Source: Cryptomeria japonica
Taxonomy: Eukaryota > Streptophyta > Pinopsida > Cupressales > Cupressaceae
DNA length: 64,000 nucleotides
Direction of reading: 5' to 3'
Assembly: GCF_030272615.1 (NCBI RefSeq)
Contig: NC_081406.1
Location: 469,074,400 to 469,138,399 of the forward strand
Of this stretch, positions 1-11,736 are shown in pieces (the first letter of the stretch is position 1; each line of letters starts with the position of its first letter). The notes beneath the pieces are model-generated. The model was given only the letters and a program-made list of their open reading frames with translations, was not told where the DNA came from and made no database searches. The position numbers were made by a program, and so were the translations under genes.

Positions 1-1204
1 CATTTTCCATGAAAACTCTCCATGGCAAACTGCATATCTCTACCAAGAACCATATGTGTGTGAGTTGCTTCAAAGGTCCAATCTCCTACACCAACAATTA
101 GAAGGGTTTTGGCAACTAATAAAAAGGGTTTTTAGTAAGGGCTTCTGATCATTTGGTCATACATGTGGCACTTTATACTCTATAAATATAGAAGGTTCCC
201 AACCTTTAGAGGTTGCGCTCCATAGGGTTTATGGGGAAACATAGTGTCGGTATGAACTAATTAGCACATTTTGTCCATGACTTTCTATCTCTGGGCCTCC
301 CACCGAAACAGAGGTTCTTGCTAGCCCTTTATAATAATAGGGGGCTAGCCCTACTATTTGCAAGGGGGCTTGACTGGAGAGGCCCTGATTGTGGCATGGC
401 ACCAAGCAATGTGAGAAGTTCATTGTATATGTCTATTAGGATATGGTCAGCTATTAGACTAACCGACACTAGAGGGGGTTCCACTTTCTTCTAGCAGGTG
501 GTTACCTCTCTATCCTATCCTATCCTATTTGTATAGCTCTATCCTAGCCATATAGAGAGAAGATAAAGCGGTTGGGGATGTTAAGTAGTTCGGCTAGTTT
601 AGTTGTGGGGGGGGCCTACTATTCTAAGGGTAGTACGGCTAATGAACCCTATGATTCCCTCCCACTCAGGAGATATGGCATAAAGCCTATTTCTTACAAA
701 CACGATTTATTTAGAGTGGATCGAAAGGACTCGGTATTAGCCCATTTCCACTTGGGTCGTTCCCCTCTCACTGGCCCCCTTAAGGAAGCTTGTGAAGGTA
801 GGCCCTCTAAAGGTAAAACATGAAATAAAAGTAGGTCTAGCTTTATGATCACCATATCAAGGTGAGAGCATACTCACCTACTACTTTTAAACAAGCACAG
901 TAAACAATGGTTCTTTACCTTTTAGATTACTTATGTGCAACTACCTTATTGAAAACATATGATGCAAGTTGCATATTGTTCATTAGCCCCTTAGTTAAAC
1001 TAGGTGAAACATGTATGATTTTTTTTACTTCCCCAAAAGACTCCTAGTTAAAAACTAAGTGAGAAAATGCATTAAAGTTGTTGAAATAAAACCTGCATGC
1101 ACACAAGTCAATAGTTTGCAAAAATCAGCCTTGGACGGTTGAACCTGCAAAGATCTGTTAGATGTCAGGTTGTAAAATTCCAAATTTTTGCAGAAAAGTG
1201 AAAT

Positions 1205-1432
1205 GAAAATGCTAAAACAACAAAAGTACTATCCTATGGAGCAAAAGCGCTAACCTACAAGACAAAAGCACTAACTTATACAATGAAAGCGTTAAATTTC
1301 TAAGTAAAAGCATGACTTCTCAAGCAAAAGTGCTAACCTAGGAAACAAAAGCACTAACATGTAAGACAAAAATGCTAACCTACAAAGCAAAAGCACTAAA
1401 TTGAGAGTCAAAAGTGCTACCTTATTTCACAC
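1205..1432. repeat. degenerate short tandem repeat in the gypsy-0 leader
   Basis: About eight imperfect copies of a 25-30 bp unit built around 'caaaagcactaacct'. It lies in untranslated leader about 100 bp from the primer binding site. No reading frame is kept across the copies. Confidence 0.6.
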
Positions 1433-1520
1433 AGGCATGGAAAAGGTTTAAAAAAGCATTAATTAATTATATTAGAGAGAATTAGACAGGATATTAGAAA
1501 AAATGAAGTGCAAGGCCCCA

Positions 1521-1538
1521 GCCTCACGGTGGGCGCCA
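1521..1538 (-). other. primer binding site of gypsy-0
   Basis: The minus strand reads TGGCGCCCACCGTGAGGC just inside the 5' LTR. This is the TGGCGCC class of primer site used by many plant gypsy elements, unlike the initiator-methionine site (TGGTATCAGAGC) used by the copia elements in this window. I cannot assign the tRNA without a search. Confidence 0.6.
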
Positions 1539-1542
1539 AAAA

Positions 1543-2679
1543 TGTATCAACATAAGTTTTACCTCAAAGATTAAACTTGCAAACTCATTAGTCTATCACG
1601 CAAATATAACTCAAGGTTCAACCAATGAAACAACATGAAATGAAAAAGAAAATAAAAGATTATAGCTTCATGATTTATGTCTCATTGTGTTCTAACCCCA
1701 TTGTTATTGGTTGCAGATGATTTTTCTCTTAAACAAGCACTGGTAGCTTCCAAGATGTCAAGTGTGGAATGGACTGATAATTGATATGATATGCAGAGCT
1801 AAACTATGATAATGATTTATGCTAAATTGCTCAAAAAAAACTCTAAAAATGTTAAACAAATGAACTCATGGATGCAAAGATAAAGACTCCTAATTGACTA
1901 TAAGATTAGTTATTAGTTTCAAAAATGGCTTAGGAGACCTCTATTTATAGATTTTTTAGTGCATAAGCTTAGGTAGCAGAGATCAATGGTCCTGATTATA
2001 TCTTCCAAATTGGATGGCTATGAGCAAGAGGTTAAGATGTGAGAGAGAAAGGTGGAAGATGTTCCTCCTACACCTACAAGATGGAGGAAAAGGTGGAAGG
2101 AGAAGCCAAGTGTCATTCATCTCACCTTGACTAAGAAGAAGACTTGAGAGAATATAGGATAGTTGGAGAAGATTTATGGATTAGGTAACAAGTGGACTCA
2201 ACTCCCTCCAAAGATGTAGAAAGGTTGAAGAGAATATAGGGAGGTTGAGGAATGGGTGTACGTACACATTATTTGAAGAATAATTTGGAATTTGAAGATA
2301 ATGATGTATTAATATTTAAAAATATCAATATCTTATCCACATGATTCATGAGATGGCAAAGAAGAAGTGATGTGGAGATGAGGGGGATGAGGGTGAGTTG
2401 GAAAAGGAAGATTAAATAATTAAGAAAATATTTAATTGATGAGACTATAGAATAGTGGATTGAAGAATAATTAAATATTAGATATTTAATTAATTGGGTT
2501 AGAAGAAAGGGATATAATGAATTAATTAATAAAATATTTCAATTAAATTAATTAATAGAAGAATATGAAATGAATTAAATAAATTAATCTTTTCAAATTA
2601 ACTATTTCATAGAAGAATAATTATTAAATAAATATTAAATATTTAATTAATTGCTCGTAGCCAATTTTATGTGTATACA
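1543..2679 (-). repeat. 5' LTR of gypsy-0
   Basis: On the minus strand the LTR starts TGTATACACATAAAATTGG and ends TGTTGATACA, so it is bounded by TG and CA. Two or three bases separate it from the PBS. The first half is very rich in TTAATTAA-type runs, as in the other gypsy LTRs here. A TATA-like box lies at 1941-1950. The right boundary could be 3 bases further (2682), because the sequence reads tatacaaca. I chose 2679 because it gives matching TGTAT ends. Confidence 0.65.
1941..1950 (-). promoter_or_regulatory. TATA-like box in the gypsy-0 LTR
   Basis: The minus strand reads CTATAAATAG followed by AGG, a good plant TATA match placed mid-LTR, as expected for a retrotransposon promoter. The same position in the gypsy-1 and gypsy-2 LTRs also has a TATAAA-type box. 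Confidence 0.5.
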
Positions 2680-2714
2680 ACACTCACTTGTTTGATCTCT
2701 CATATCACTACATA
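2680..2714 (-). repeat. copia-2 3' LTR, small piece between gypsy-0 and copia-1
   Basis: These 35 bases match the copia-2 5' LTR at about 18393-18427 and are followed there by the sequence found after copia-1 at 11743. The piece is what remains between two independent insertions. About 616 bases of this LTR (equivalent to 17777-18392) should lie to the left of gypsy-0, outside the window. Confidence 0.8.
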
Positions 2715-4463
2715 TGTTGGCATTGAATTGTCATTGATGTCAACCAGTGAGTAGGATTTTGTTGGTATGGTCAATAGATGTCAACTAAGTGTTTATCGGT
2801 ATGTAGAAGGATGTATCTAGCATAAGGAAGATTAACATGAAGACAAAACCGGTGTGAAGGCGTGGAAGATAAACAGGCACTGAGATTGTCAGTGACATCA
2901 CCAGTAAGAGATGACATGAAGTTGTGTGTTGGCATGACAAGTTGTAACTGGTATGTAGGCTGGTTGTTTGTTTGTGATAATCTTTGTGATGAAGAGGCAA
3001 AGTGTCAAAGAGATCACAAACCACCGGAGGTGAAGTTGTGCTATCGGTGTAGTGCATGATGTCGGATAGCAGTAGGAGAAGGTTTTACCAGTAAGGACTT
3101 GAACCAGTATGGGGTTGTGTCGAATGAATGAGAATGAGCTGACTCAATGTCGGTGGGTCGATCACCTATGTGTTTTACAGGTGGATGCTAGTTGGCAAAA
3201 AGGAAGAGGTCGGTGTGTGCATTGTTAATGCATGGTAGGTGTGATAGGTTGATATTTAATGTGATTGGAAAAATCAAGGATTGTTTGCAGGTGTTTGTAT
3301 TTCGATGAAGGATGGATGACAGAGGAAGATTAGAGGGTTGATGGCATCATGATCAAATCATGAAATCAGATTGCACGATAACCTCGAAAAAGAAACAACT
3401 AGATCATAAGTGTGTTGACTAGTTTCAAGGCCAAAAATCAGGGTTAGGTTTGCTAATTTTTAGCAAACATGCATTGGACAAATAAAAATCATGTGGTGAT
3501 TTATCCTTCCAAAGAAGGTGAGTGATCCAAGGTAGATTGGATCAGATTTGATGAATATTTGATTGATGGAGGGAAACCCTAGCCGCCCTCCGTTTGAATT
3601 GGTTTTTGGTGGGAAAGCTTCAGTTTAAATATGGCGAACTAAGACAGATAGTCGTTGTTGCTAAAGGGTGAAGGATAGAGTGAAATTGTTGTTTGAGAGC
3701 CAAAGAGATAAACATCTGAAGTGTTTGTGACTGAAGATTGTACCGGTAAGGAGAAGCAGGGTAAACTGGTGTAAGGAACAAACCCGCTAAGTGAGCATGG
3801 AATGCAGAGGTGACAAATCAGAAGAAGCAGTACTTGATAGAGAATGACGAAGTGTGAGTTGAATTCAACATAACAGATGGAGAGAAGATTTAGCAGAGTT
3901 AGAACCAACAGAAAGGCTAAGTTGAAGTGTGTGTTGAGTTAACACAAATAGGTAAGATAGAAACTGGTAGTGCAAAGCTTTGAAGGGTTGTAAAACTTCA
4001 TTTGCAGTAGGGATCTCATTTGTGTATCTAAATTTTCATATTGTTTTCACTGAGTAGGTGCTTAGTGCAGGGGTTGTAGCTCCTTTAGGTTGTAGCCTAT
4101 AAGTTTTGTAGGGGTTGGCGCTTCTTTGAGTTGGTGATCCTTGGGTTGGTGCCCTAAAATTTGTAATCAGATCTTTTCATTGTGAGGCAGGATTAGAGCA
4201 GAAGATCTCTAGCAGCTATTCTCACCGAGGTTTTTCCCACATTGGATTTTCCTCATACATCTAGTGTTATGTGATTCTTTTTGTGTGTGTGTGTGTGATA
4301 TTGATTCAACTGCTATTGTTTCTACACACTTAGTCTGTATTGTTTATTTAACCAGTCTTCCCTTTTGTTAGTTTTATATTGTACTGGTATTTCTCATATT
4401 TGAAAAAGATTTTATATCACCGATTCACCCCCCTCCCCTCTTAGTGATCCATTGTGTCCAACA
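2715..4463 (+). repeat. 5' LTR of copia-1
   Basis: Starts TGTTGGCATTG and ends TGTCCAACA, a 6-bp inverted terminal repeat TGTTGG/CCAACA. It pairs along its whole length with 10015-11736. The minus-strand ORFs here (for example 2785-3057) are antisense noise; they recur in the 3' LTR copy with many changes. Confidence 0.9.
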
Positions 4464-4465
4464 AT

Positions 4466-4478
4466 TGGTATCAGAGCC
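4466..4478 (+). other. primer binding site of copia-1
   Basis: TGGTATCAGAGCC, two bases after the LTR, complementary to the 3' end of plant initiator tRNA-Met. This is the usual site of Ty1/copia elements. Confidence 0.9.
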
Positions 4479-4538
4479 TAGGTACCTTATTTTGTCAAAG
4501 TGTTCTCTAGCTTGGGTAGATCCTGTCAAGTGTTCACA

Positions 4539-6158
4539 ATGGCAAGAAATGAATTAGCCTCCTCAAAAGCCCCTATGTTTGATGGTGTCAACTATGCCTT
4601 TTGGAGTAGAAGAATGGAAACCTATTTGTCCTCTCTAGACTGTGATGTATGGATGTCGATTGTGAATGGGTATACAGTCCCTAATAATCCTCCTATTGAT
4701 CCAGATACTAAGAAGGAATATGAGAACAATGCTAAGGCAAAACATGCTACTCTTAGTGGGCTATCTGATAATGAGTTTGTTAAGGTCATGCATTACTCAT
4801 CTACCAAAGCAACTTGGGATAAGTTACAGAAAATATTTGAAGGCGATGCTAAAGTCAAGGAAGCCAAGTTACAGACATTGAGAGCACAGCTTGAGGTTTT
4901 GAAGATGAGAGATGAAGAGAAGATTGTTGACTGTCTCCAAAGGATTGATGAAACAACAAACACCATTAGAGAGCTTGGAGAAGAAATAAAAGATGAGGTG
5001 GTAGTGAATAAAGTACTTAGATCCCTCACACCTAAGTATGATACAAAGGTTTCAGCAATAGAAGAAGCAAAATATCTAAAAGTGTTTACAATGGATGAGT
5101 TGTATGGTTCCCTAACTACTTATGAAATGACGATTGTCGGTAATGGGGTTGTGAAGAAGGAAGTTGCATTCAAAACATCAAGAAAAGGAAAAGAAGATTT
5201 TGCTCAAGATGGAACCGGTGAAGACTCTGATGATATCATGACAAACTTTGTCAGAAGACTCAAGACGAGTTTAGGCAAATACAAAGGCAAGTTGCCCCTG
5301 AAATGTTTCAACTGTGGAAAGATTGGACATTTTGCTGCCAAATGTCCCTATGGTGATAAGAATGAAGATGATCAATCAAGTGGTAGCAAATCATATGGTA
5401 AGGATAGGAAGAAGAATGTCTATCAGCATGGTAGAAGAGGCAATCGGAAGCAGAGAAGTCTTTACACACATGAAAATGATACCATAGATGAAGAGAGGGT
5501 CTCAGATGACTGTTGCAGTGAAGATGAAGTCAGAGAAAACCTCTTTATGGATCAAGAGGTTCCAGTACCTGAAGAAGGAGAAGTAGACCTTGAATTAGAT
5601 CTCATTAGTGCCTTGGAAGAACTGAAGAAAACAAGAAGAGATCTAAAGAAGGTGAAAAACGTTGTAGTTGAAGAACAAGAGATGTTGGAGACATCTCTTG
5701 AAGAATCCAAGACAATAATTGCAGATCTAAAACTTCAATTGGAAGAAGCCAAGAGGATCTATGAAGTTACTAGTATAGACTTGAGTAAAAAGGAGAAGGA
5801 GCATCAAAACCTAGAAGAAGAAATTGTAAAGCTCGAGGAGGAATTAGAGAAAAGCAAGGAAGAGATGAAAGTGAGAAGCAAATATGAAGGCAAGACCGAA
5901 GCTTTAGACAAGATGTTGACCAAACAGAAGCAATCTAAAGATACCAGTGGCTTGCGATTTGAAGAGGGTCAAAGTTCAAATAGAAAAGACACATCCAATA
6001 AGGAGATACAATTTACTTCTTCAAATGAAGGTGAAAAGAAGAAGACATTCATGATAAGCAAAGATACCGATAAGAAGACATATGCAAATCTTGATAAGAA
6101 CCCCCACACAAACTGGTATACACAATCAATGAACCGGAGGCCATACACAATGCACTGA
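4539..6158 (+). CDS. copia-1 Gag polyprotein with coiled coil
   Basis: A 539-residue open frame, the longest in the window. An upstream in-frame ATG at 4500 would add 13 residues. I prefer 4539 because the Gag homology begins MARNELASSKAPMFDG, a typical copia Gag start. Residues 15-220 are a UBN2-type Gag domain (FWSRRMETYL, then W-D-K-L-Q). A CCHC zinc knuckle, CFNCGKIGHFAAKCP, follows at about 258-272. A long acidic coiled coil rich in E, K and L covers about 355-470. Gag packages the element RNA into cytoplasmic particles. The frame ends before the further zinc knuckles at 6415-6560, so a stop or frameshift probably splits the original protein. It is intact enough to be translated, but the pol behind it is broken. 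Confidence 0.85.
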   Translation: MARNELASSKAPMFDGVNYAFWSRRMETYLSSLDCDVWMSIVNGYTVPNNPPIDPDTKKEYENNAKAKHATLSGLSDNEFVKVMHYSSTKATWDKLQKIFEGDAKVKEAKLQTLRAQLEVLKMRDEEKIVDCLQRIDETTNTIRELGEEIKDEVVVNKVLRSLTPKYDTKVSAIEEAKYLKVFTMDELYGSLTTYEMTIVGNGVVKKEVAFKTSRKGKEDFAQDGTGEDSDDIMTNFVRRLKTSLGKYKGKLPLKCFNCGKIGHFAAKCPYGDKNEDDQSSGSKSYGKDRKKNVYQHGRRGNRKQRSLYTHENDTIDEERVSDDCCSEDEVRENLFMDQEVPVPEEGEVDLELDLISALEELKKTRRDLKKVKNVVVEEQEMLETSLEESKTIIADLKLQLEEAKRIYEVTSIDLSKKEKEHQNLEEEIVKLEEELEKSKEEMKVRSKYEGKTEALDKMLTKQKQSKDTSGLRFEEGQSSNRKDTSNKEIQFTSSNEGEKKKTFMISKDTDKKTYANLDKNPHTNWYTQSMNRRPYTMH

Positions 6159-6329
6159 CATACAGATCCAAGGAGAAATGCATGAGCTAATCATGAAGGA
6201 TTCACTAGAGTTAGTAGCATGAAAGGAAGACCCTCAGTGAGGCAGTCATTTGCAGGGCCAAGACAATCTAACTAGTATGTTTCAAACTTTCATTGTTATT
6301 GTCACTGGTGTAATAAGTTCTATCATAGA

Positions 6330-6713
6330 ATGGCAGATTGTAGGAAAATGAATGTAAACCGCAGTTTTGAGAGCAGAAACTCATTTGCTGCATTACAAGG
6401 TATAAATGTCACTTGTTATAATTGCAATGAGTTTGGTCATAAGAGTTATGAGTGTAGGAGAAATGTGCAGATGTCCTACAAGAATGCTTTAGATACATCT
6501 TTCAATGCTAATGTAAAATGTTACAAGTGTCAAAATTTTGGTCACATAGAAAGGCATTGTAAGCTGAGAACTAGCGAGCAAAAGAAAATAGTACCAGATC
6601 ATAAGATAGAGACTAAACCAAAACACCAGATGACAGAAGAGGAGAAGAAAGAAGAGAAACAAGTTTGGATAGAGAAGGAGAAGAACAAGATAGAGTCAAG
6701 CATGATTGTGTAG
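6330..6713 (+). pseudogene. copia-1 Gag C-terminal part with two zinc knuckles
   Basis: A 127-residue frame with two CCHC knuckles, CYNCNEFGHKSYEC and CYKCQNFGHIERHC. A lysine-rich linker follows and a stop comes just before the protease. In an intact element this would be joined in frame to the coiled-coil Gag upstream and to protease downstream. With the knuckle at about 5310, the element had three knuckles, one before and two after the coiled coil. Decayed copia-2 keeps the same coiled-coil-then-knuckles order. I treat this as a broken piece of gag-pol, not a separate gene. Confidence 0.75.
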
Positions 6714-9700
6714 ACTGCTCTACATGTTGAAAGGAAGAATTTATGGGTAGTTGATAGTGGTTGCTCAAATCACATGACCGGAGACAAGAAAAAGTTTATC
6801 AAGCTTGATGATTGGAATGGTGGTTCTGTCGGTTTGGTGACAACTCCTCCATCAAGATTAAAGGTCATGGTACATTGAATATTGATGGAAAGCTTAAGGC
6901 TCATGATGTGTACTATGTGAAAGGACTAAAGCATAATCTGATGAGTTTAAGTTAGATGTGTGACAAAGGATACAAGTTCACATTTGACTCTACATGTTGT
7001 CAGATAAGAAAGCAGAGTATCGGTCAGGTTGTGGTAGAAGGAAAGAGAACATATGGTAATTTCTTCAATTTGAAGGAATGATATGAGTCCCAATGCATGA
7101 TGGGACAAGTTGATGAAAGCTAGTTGTGGAACCGGAGATTAGGCCATGTGAACTTTGACAATCTGGTGAAGATAATCAAGAACCGGTACGTAAGAAACAT
7201 TCCACAAATAACTAAACCAGCAAGTGCTTTTTGTGATGAATGTATCAGAGGCAAGCACATAAAAGTAAGTTGCAAAACAAAAGAGTACAATGCCTCAAGA
7301 CCTCTGAAATTAGTGCATACAGATTTGTGTGGGCCAACAAGGACAAGGGCTCTGACCAGTGAGAAATACTTCATGCTATTCATTGATGACTACTCAAGGA
7401 TGACTTGGGTGACATTTTTGCATGAAAAATCATAGGCATTTGAAAGATTCAATATTTTTAGAAGGATGGTTGAAAATGACAGTGGACACTATTTAAGTGT
7501 TTAAGATCAGACCGGGGAGGAGAATATTCTACAAATGAGTTTATTGACTACTGTGAGAAACATGAAATCCAAAGATAGAAATTCAGTAGCAAGAACACCA
7601 CAACAAAATGGTGTGGCAGAAAGGAAAAATAGGATAGTAAATAAAATGGATAGAACAATGTTGAATGAGGCTAGCATACTGGATACATATTGGAAGGAAG
7701 CAGTTCATATTGTTGTCTATACATTAAACCGAGTACAACTAAGAGTGAATAGTAGGATGACTCCTTATGAGTTATGGTACGATCGGAAACCATCACTCAA
7801 GCATTTTAGAGTGTTTGGAAGTAAGTGCTTCATCAAGAGAGATTTTGATGGATAAGGAAGTTTTGATTCCAGGAGTGGTGAAGGAATCTTCTTGGGTTAC
7901 TCAACCAATAGTAAATTCTACAAATGCTACAACAAGAAATTGAGAAAAATGGTTGATAGTATAAATGTGAGAATAGATGAAGACCTACATAAGAGAGAAT
8001 CTGCATCAACACCCTATATTGATGTTTCAGATGATGAGCATGAAGTTCAATATGATAGTGGACTAGTAGAAGAAGCACCAAACAAGAAATATAACCGGTA
8101 TGTGCAGAAGAACCATCCAGAAGATCAGATCATAGGAGATAAAAATGAAGGTGTGCAGACTAGAAGTTGAATAGCCCGGAATGATGAGAAGGTAAATCTA
8201 TGCCTCATGATAGAATTAGAACCCAAAATTTTTGATGATGCTAGAAAAAGTGAGAAATGGTTAGATGCCATGGATGAAGAGTTGAAACAAATTGAGAAAA
8301 ATAAAACATGACAAATTGTTCCTAGACCGATACATAAGAATGTCATAGGTACCAAGTGGGTCTATCGGAATAAGATGAATAAAGAAGGCAAGATAATCTG
8401 ACATAAAGAAAGGTTTGTCTGCAAAGGGTATTCTCAAGTGGAAGGTATTTACTTCAAAGAACCCTTTGCACCGGTTGCTAGGTTAGAGGCAATAAGAATG
8501 TTTTTAGCTTTCTCTGCTTATAAAGGATACAAGGTTTGCCAAATGGATGTTAAATATGCATTTTTGAATGGTATCCTTGAAGAAGAAGTGTATATGGAAC
8601 AACCAGAGGGATATCTATTACATGATGATGAGATTTTTTGTATGTCATTTAAAGAAAGCCCTATATGGTTTGAAGCGGGCCCCCAGAGCATGGTATTCCT
8701 AGTTAGACAAGTACTTGAAGGAGAAAGGATTTTAGAAAGGGAATGCAAACAACAACCTATACATCAAGGTAAATGGAGACCATATGATCATAGTTGTTGT
8801 GTATGTGGATGACATTATATTTGGTGGAGATAAGGACATAATATGCAAAGAATTTGTAGATCGGATGAAGACAAAATTTGAGATGTCCATGCTAGGTGAG
8901 TTGTCCTATTTTCTTGGTTTGGAGACCTCACAGTAGGAGAAAGGAATTTTTATCTCACAAACCAAGTATGTCAAAGACATGTTGAAGAAATTTCAAATGG
9001 AGGACAACAGATCAGTAAGTACTCCCATGGTTACTGGTTGTAAGCTGAGCAACCTAGATGAGTCATCGAAAGTTGAGAAAACATTGTATAGGTCTATTAT
9101 TGGTACCTAGTTATATCTAACAACATCTAGACCAAATATTGTACAAGTTGTTTGTGTGGTTGCAAGATTCCAAGCTGCTCTTAAACAATCTCAATTAAAT
9201 GCAGTCAAGAGAATCTTTAGGTATCTGCAAGGAACTATCAGTTATGGGTCATGGTATCCAAACAAAGGAGACTTCTCCTTGCAGGCTTATACTAATGTAG
9301 ATTGGGCAGGAAGTATTAATGACTGAAAGAGTACAAGTGGAGGTACTTTCTACTTAGGAGATTGGTTAGTGTCATGGCACAATAAGAAGCAAGATTTAGT
9401 GTCATTATCTACTGCTGAGGTAGAATATATAGTAGCTACTACATGTTGTTCACAGGTATTATGGATGAAACAAACTCTAAAGGACATTCAGGTGGAGATA
9501 TTGGAACCTGTTCCAATCCAGTTTGATAACTCAAGTGCAATCAATATCTCCAAGAATTTGGTAATGTACTCAAGAAAAAAACAAATTATAATCAAGTATC
9601 AATTCTTGAGGGGAAGGTAGCAGACAAGGAAGTAATGGTGGAGTATGTTCCAACTGGTAAGTAGATTGTTGATATATTCACAAAGCCACTTCCTTTGAGC

Positions 9701-9747
9701 ACATTTGAGTACTTGAGACGAAAATTAGGAGTTGTCCCACCATCATA
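6714..9747 (+). pseudogene. copia-1 pol: protease, integrase, RT and RNase H, broken by stops and frameshifts
   Basis: Domains follow the Ty1/copia order. The aspartic protease core VVDSGCSNHMTG is at about 6750. The GAG-pre-integrase zinc region is LWNRRLGHVNF...CDECIRGKH (7124-7260). The integrase core has HTDLCGP, FIDDYSRMTW and NGVAERKNR (7315-7640). RT shows WVYRNKMNKEGK (about 8360), [11 protein letters not shown] and [12 protein letters not shown] (8460-8580), and the catalytic YVDDIIFGG (about 8800). RNase H shows DWAGSIND-(stop)-KSTSGG and LSTAEVEY (9300-9430), ending in FTKPLP. Many in-frame stops and several frameshifts show it is dead. Several stops sit where the family has Q, R or W, fitting C-to-T decay of methylated DNA. 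Confidence 0.9.
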
Positions 9748-10002
9748 AAACACTTAAATGAGTAGAGAGATGTATGGCTCAGGGGGAGTCAATAATTATC
9801 ATTATTTTATGACCCTTGAATCATGATGCATGGACATAGGGAGGAGAATGTGTCCTACCAGTTGCAGGCATAAGTTGTATTTTTATAGTTGTTTATTCAA
9901 TTTGTCTATCATCTCAAGTAGCTGAAGTTAGACCAAGGTTCCCTTTGCCATTGCTATCAAAGGGGGAGAAAGTTTGGTATAGTGTGTGTTGACATCAATG
10001 CC

Positions 10003-10012
10003 AAAGGGGGAT
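10003..10012 (+). other. polypurine tract of copia-1
   Basis: AAAGGGGGAT directly before the 3' LTR, the plus-strand priming site. A second copy of AAAGGGGGAG lies about 45 bp upstream (near 9960). Confidence 0.8.
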
Positions 10013-10014
10013 AT

Positions 10015-11736
10015 TGTTGGTATTGAGTTGTCATTAATGTCAACCAATGAGTAAGAGTTTTTTGGTATGGTCAACTAATGTCAACTAAGTTTCTACTAGT
10101 ATGCAAAAGGATGTATCTAGCATAAGGAAGATTAAAATGAAGACAAAACTAGTATGAAGGCATGGAAGACAAGCAAGTATTGAGATTGTAAATGACATCA
10201 TCGGTAAGAGGTGATATGAAGTTGTGTGTTGGCATGACAAGTTGTAACCAGTATGTAGGTTGGTTGTTTGTTTATGATAATGTTTGTGATGAAGAGGCAG
10301 ATTGTCAAAGAGATCACAAACCACCAGACGTGAAGTTGAGCTACTGGTGTAGAGCATGCTTCTAGATAGCAGTAGGAGAAGGTTTTACAGGTAAGGGCTT
10401 GAATCGGTATGGAATTTTGTCAAATTAATGAGCATGAACCGACTCAATGTCTGTGGATTGATTGCCGACATGTTTGATAGGTGGATGATAGTTGGCCAAA
10501 AGGATAAGTTCGGTGTGTGCATCGTTAAGGCGTGGTAGGTGTGACAAGTTGACATTTAATGTGATTAGAAAAATCATGGATTGATTGCAAGTGTTTGCAG
10601 CTCGATGAAGGATGGACAACAAAGGAAGATTAGGTGGTTGTTGGCATCATGATAAAAGCATGAAATCATATTGCATGATAACCTCGAACAAGAAACAACT
10701 GGATCATAAATGTGTCGACTGGTTTCAAGGTCGAAAAATAGGGTTAGGTTTGCTATTTTAGCAAACATGCATTGGACAGATAAAAAATGTGTGGTGATTT
10801 ATCCTTCCAAAGCAGGTGAGTGATCCAAGGTAGATCAGATCAAATTTGATGAAGATTTGATCAATGGAGGGAAACCCTAGCCACCCTCTGTTTGAATTGG
10901 TTTTTGGTGGGAAAGCTTTAGTGTAAATATGGCGACCTAAGACAAATAGTTGTTGTTGTTAAAGGGTGAAGGATAGAGTGAAATTGTTGTCTGAGAGCCA
11001 AAAAGATAAACCTCTGAAGTGTTTGTGAGTGAATATTATACCAGTAAGGAGAAGTAGGGTAAATCAGTGTAAGGAACAAACCGACAAAGTGAGTATAGAA
11101 TGCAGAGGTACCAAACCAGAAGAAGCAGTACATGATAGAGAGTGACCAAGTGTGAGTTGAATTTAGTAGAACAGAGGGAGATAAGATTTAGCAGAGTTAG
11201 AACAGGGAGAAAGGCTAAGTTGCAGTGTGTGTTGAGTTAACACAAACCAGTAAGATAGAAACTGGTAGTGCAAAGCTTTGAGGAGTTGCAAAACTTCATT
11301 TGCAGTAGGGATCTCATTTGTGTATCTGAATTTTCATATTGTTTTCAATGAGTAGGTTCTTAGAGTAGGGGTTGTAGCTCCTTTAGGTTGTAGCCTATCA
11401 ATTGTATAGGGGTTGGTGCTCCTTAGGTTGGTGCCCTAAAATTTGTAATCAAGTTTTTTCATTATGAGGCTAGATTGGAGCAAAAGATCTCCAACAGATA
11501 TTCTCACCAAGGTTTTTCCCACATTGGATTTTCCTCGTACATCTGGTGTTATGTGATGATTTTTGTGTGTGTGTGATATTGATTCAACTTCTATTGTTGC
11601 TACACACTTAGTTTGCATTGTTTAATTAACCAGTCTACCCTTTTGTTAGTTTTATATTGTACTGGTATTTCTCAAATTTGAAAAAGAGTTTATATCACTG
11701 ATTCACCCCCCTCTAAGTGATCCTTTGTGTCCAACA
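10015..11736 (+). repeat. 3' LTR of copia-1
   Basis: Starts TGTTGGTATTG and ends TGTCCAACA. It is the partner of 2715-4463, with many transitions relative to it. A TG dinucleotide run near 11565 is shorter than in the 5' copy. Confidence 0.9.

Larger units (their letters stand above)
1..2679 (-). mobile_element. gypsy-0: Ty3/gypsy-like element, 5' LTR and leader, cut by the window edge
   Basis: The right part is a 5' LTR on the minus strand, followed at lower coordinates by a primer binding site and an untranslated leader. The leader resembles that of gypsy-1 near 59470-60130: both carry the motif 'catgaaaactc' and a similar block before 'caatggttc'. No gag or pol lies inside the window; they should be to the left. 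The element sits in the 3' LTR of copia-2, because the sequence resuming at 2680 matches the copia-2 5' LTR from about 18393. The 5 bases after the LTR (acact) would be one TSD copy; its partner is outside the window. Assignment to gypsy rests on leader similarity and the PBS type, not on a coding domain. Confidence 0.7.
2715..11736 (+). mobile_element. copia-1: Ty1/copia retrotransposon with both LTRs, decayed
   Basis: A 9.0 kb element with LTRs of 1749 and 1722 bp, PBS, gag, decayed pol in copia order (protease, integrase, RT, RNase H) and a polypurine tract. It is flanked by a 6-bp duplication, tacata, at 2709-2714 and 11737-11742. The empty site survives in the copia-2 5' LTR at 18422-18427, which has one tacata followed by tgtatgag, so both boundaries are confirmed. 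The two LTRs differ at roughly one base in eight over their first 150 bp by eye, so the insertion is old. Long LTRs and a coiled-coil gag recall the SIRE/Maximus lineage, but I see no env-like ORF after pol. The lineage call is tentative. Confidence 0.9.

Noticed and set aside
572-823. 83-residue plus-strand ORF as a gene
   Set aside because: It is antisense in the gypsy-0 leader. The homologous gypsy-1 leader shows nucleotide similarity but not a shared frame.
2862-3059. Small gene in the copia-1 LTR
   Set aside because: The same region of the 3' LTR does not keep the frame, and LTRs of this type are non-coding.
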